A stretch of 60,000 nt of DNA, from assembly GCA_030141605.1 (NCBI GenBank), contig JAQGDQ010002368.1:560001-620000 (forward strand), read 5' to 3'. Under the pieces are notes generated by a model. The model did not search any database. It worked only from the letters and a program-made list of their open reading frames with translations, and was not told where the DNA came from. Positions 57,753 to 60,000 of this stretch are shown here, piece after piece. Every line of letters starts with the position of its first letter. The first letter of the stretch is position 1. The position numbers and the translations under genes are program-made. This DNA comes from Tubiluchus corallicola. Its lineage: Eukaryota; Priapulida; Priapulimorpha; Priapulimorphida; Tubiluchidae.

Positions 57753-60000
57753 TGTCAAATGCATTACCGATGACAACCAATGCCACTTCATCAAGTGCCC
57801 GGCTCAACTACTAGAAAACATACATTTGAAGGTACAATTAAAACTAAAACTGTGATTATGTATTTTAACATATTTTTGATATTAGGCTTACAGTTACTGA
57901 ACTAAACTAATGATTTTTTTGTTTTAAGGACCCTAGTATGGAATTACTCAACTCTGCTGTTCAGGCACATCATAAGATGTATGGCTCTTCAACAACAACT
58001 TTACTGTTTATGGCTAATGCGTGGGTCCACTCTGCATTTGAATTAGTAAAAAAGGTTTGCTTTAAAAATTTGAAGCCTTTTAAATTGTATCAGTCTTAAA
58101 AAGTCAGGATGTACCGGATCCGGATTCCGGACTCCAAGATCCAACATTTTTTATGGATCCGATCCAGATCTGGCAGAAATGTTCATTAAACTTTGCACAG
58201 TGTGTATTTCTAGTTTTCTATGTATAAAATTATCGATTGTGAAAAAAAATTAGAGCAGGTAAGAAAAATTGTACATGACATTTTAGTTACCCAAATAGTC
58301 TTAAGTTTTTTAAAGACTTTGAAGGATTCATATTAAAATCTTCAGAAATTCATTAGTTTTTATGCCACCATGCTTGTAGCGCTAGCGCTACCAGCAATTC
58401 TCATGTCGTGGTTCTTTGTTGCAAGTAGCATGCAAAGATAGTGCTACTGCTACAAAAATGCTTGCTAAAATTCCAGTAAGCTTTTACTTTTACTTCGAGT
58501 AAGAGCATAGTTTGGCGGTTTTTTAGTTTAACCAGAACTGGATCCAGTACATACAGCCGTGGATCCGATGTATCCCTATGGAAAAGCAAACATGTTACTA
58601 TGAAGTCTGTATCTTAGTTTGGCAAATACACTAAAATCTAAAATTCCAAAATTTAATTCAAATTATGTTAATTTAAAAAAAGTACTGTTGCATAACATTT
58701 GGCTTGTAAGTATGATTTGCTTTGCATATGCACTTTTGCAAGCAGTGCTTTGTGTTGACAATGAGTAATGTACTAGTCTATATACTGCTAATGTACCTGG
58801 TAATTAATTACTTGTGTAGACAATTAGGTAATTGTGACACTTTGTCTAAAGTCAGTATTCAAAAAATTCTATATAAACATTCCTGCAAGAAGGTGGACTT
58901 TCTGTAATTTCAGATTTAAACTACAGGTGCAAATCTCCTTTACTCAGCACTTTTGCAGTTGTATTCCAGACATCTAGAATAGAGCATCACACATTGCCAA
59001 CACAAAACATTGTTTTTTTAATTAATATAATCTTGATTAAATTTTTGAAATAAATAGGTTCTAGCTTTTATGATATTTGGCTATATTTATTTGTTTATTT
59101 TTTTGTATTAGGGAATACCAAGAACTATTATTACTGAACTGATGAACGGGTGTCTTGAATGTTGTCTTGAGCAATTGTCTGCTGTCAGTATCAAGGCATC
59201 ACTTTTCCTTCAGTCACCATCGTTAAGCAGCTGTCATGAACTCAAAATGCCTGCAGCAGATTTAATGAGACAGGCTGACTGTGTAAAATGTTTGCATAGC
59301 AATGGACTTTGTGAAGATAAACTTGAGGAAGTTGACGATATTAGTGATATCTTTTGGTGTTTTGATAAATCTAACATAGAAATTTCAAATTGTGAACATT
59401 CAGCGTTTTCCTGTGAAGATAAAATCGATGTACTAGGTAACAACTTTGTTTTAACTAATCCATTTAACAGAAATGCTGGTCTGGATCTGGATTCCACAAA
59501 TACAAATTATGAACTGTCGAATTTTCATAATATTACCAGTATGCAATCTTATGAAAGTAAGTCTGGTGGCAGTAGTGAGGCTATTGCACATGAAAATTTA
59601 TCAGATACAAACACATTTACTAAATACAAGGAAATACTTTCTGCACAATTTCCATCTGTTAGTAGTAAAAATAAAAGGTCGAAACAGGGGCTGTCTAATG
59701 GTGCAGACACTGGAATTCCTACAACTTGTGCTACCAAACCAAATGTACTTAATCCCTTGACTATATCACCTGAAAACAAAATAATTGATGACCATTCAGG
59801 ATATACTAATGCTAAAAACAGTGATACTGGTAGATTTGCCAACAACATTAAGGTTGATAGATCAGTATTCAACTTAAGTGCTTGCAAAAGACATGTACTT
59901 ACTAAAAGCAGACATTTTTATACGCTTAATACCATGCGTAATAGTCGGTTTAGTGATGGGAACTCTGTGAAGACGAGTGGAGAAAAAACTTCTAGTTATC
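57753..60000 (+). CDS. BBS12: BBS12-like chaperonin-related protein, partial at both ends
   Basis: BBS12 is a group II chaperonin-like protein that, with MKKS and BBS10, helps assemble the BBSome for ciliary traffic. Exons read: 57753-57831, 57929-58054, and 59112 to the window edge; all three join in frame. The product runs VKCITDDNQCHF, LLNSAVQAHHKMYG, STTTLLFMANAWV and GIPRTIITELMNGCLECC. This matches in order the human BBS12 segment I recall (LLNEAVQAQ, TSTLLFLVGAW, LGVPISIIVSVMSEGLN). In true chaperonins this region carries the GDGTTT ATP-binding motif; here it reads SSTTT, so the glycine/aspartate pair is lost, as in the BBS relatives. After it, about 290 residues of Ser/Asn-rich sequence without recognisable domains run open to the edge. 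The initiator exon was not found, and the third exon has no stop in the window. Confidence 0.85.
58105..58578. mobile_element. hAT-like MITE in a BBS12 intron
   Basis: The left end caggatgtaccggatccgga and the right end ccgtggatccgatgtatccc are imperfect inverted repeats with repeated ggatcc words (several BamHI-type palindromes near both ends). The cagggat(g)-type terminus fits hAT elements. Flanking 8-mers do not match well, so the target duplication has decayed or the ends are off by a few bases. Confidence 0.65.

Overview
The window is animal nuclear DNA. It is strongly AT-rich and has many small exons with standard GT/AG junctions. The introns carry non-LTR retrotransposon remnants and many short inverted-repeat transposons. 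The gene set (PHLPP, proteasome alpha subunit, ABCB full transporter, BBS12) and the CR1/L2/Jockey-type LINE tails suggest an invertebrate, possibly an early-branching one such as a sponge or cnidarian. I cannot name the species, and the phylum is inference.

Layout. (1) 1-12260, plus strand: the 3' three quarters or so of a PHLPP-type gene (leucine-rich repeats, PP2C-type phosphatase domain, C-terminal PDZ ligand) in at least 16 exons. Its 5' end lies outside the window. Its introns hold two copies of one pogo/Tigger-like MITE, a 5'-truncated LINE and a piggyBac-like MITE. (2) 14173-21157, plus: a complete six-exon proteasome subunit alpha type-7 gene whose 4.7-kb first intron is filled by LINE remnants. 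(3) 21158-24025: intergenic, no gene seen. (4) 24026-48048, minus: a complete 26-exon ABCB/P-glycoprotein full transporter, about 1382 residues, with two canonical ATP-binding halves. One intron carries a hAT-like MITE with a perfect 8-bp target duplication, and another holds a possible 42-nt in-frame cassette exon. (5) 48049-57750: mostly intergenic and rich in inverted-repeat elements, including a 951-bp foldback whose 257-bp arms differ at only about six positions. It also holds one unrecognised short reading frame (50708-51172). (6) 57753-60000, plus: the 5' part of a BBS12-like chaperonin-related gene, running off the window.

The four genes are unrelated housekeeping, signalling, transport and ciliary genes and do not form a functional cluster. 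I found no clear new multi-gene system. The best leads are the altered metal-ligand positions in the PHLPP phosphatase domain, the near-perfect long foldback next to BBS12, the phase-compatible mini-exon in the transporter, and the unrecognised reading frame. Exon joins were made by reading splice sites by eye. Summed exon lengths stay in frame across PHLPP, PSMA7 and the ABCB gene, which supports the models.
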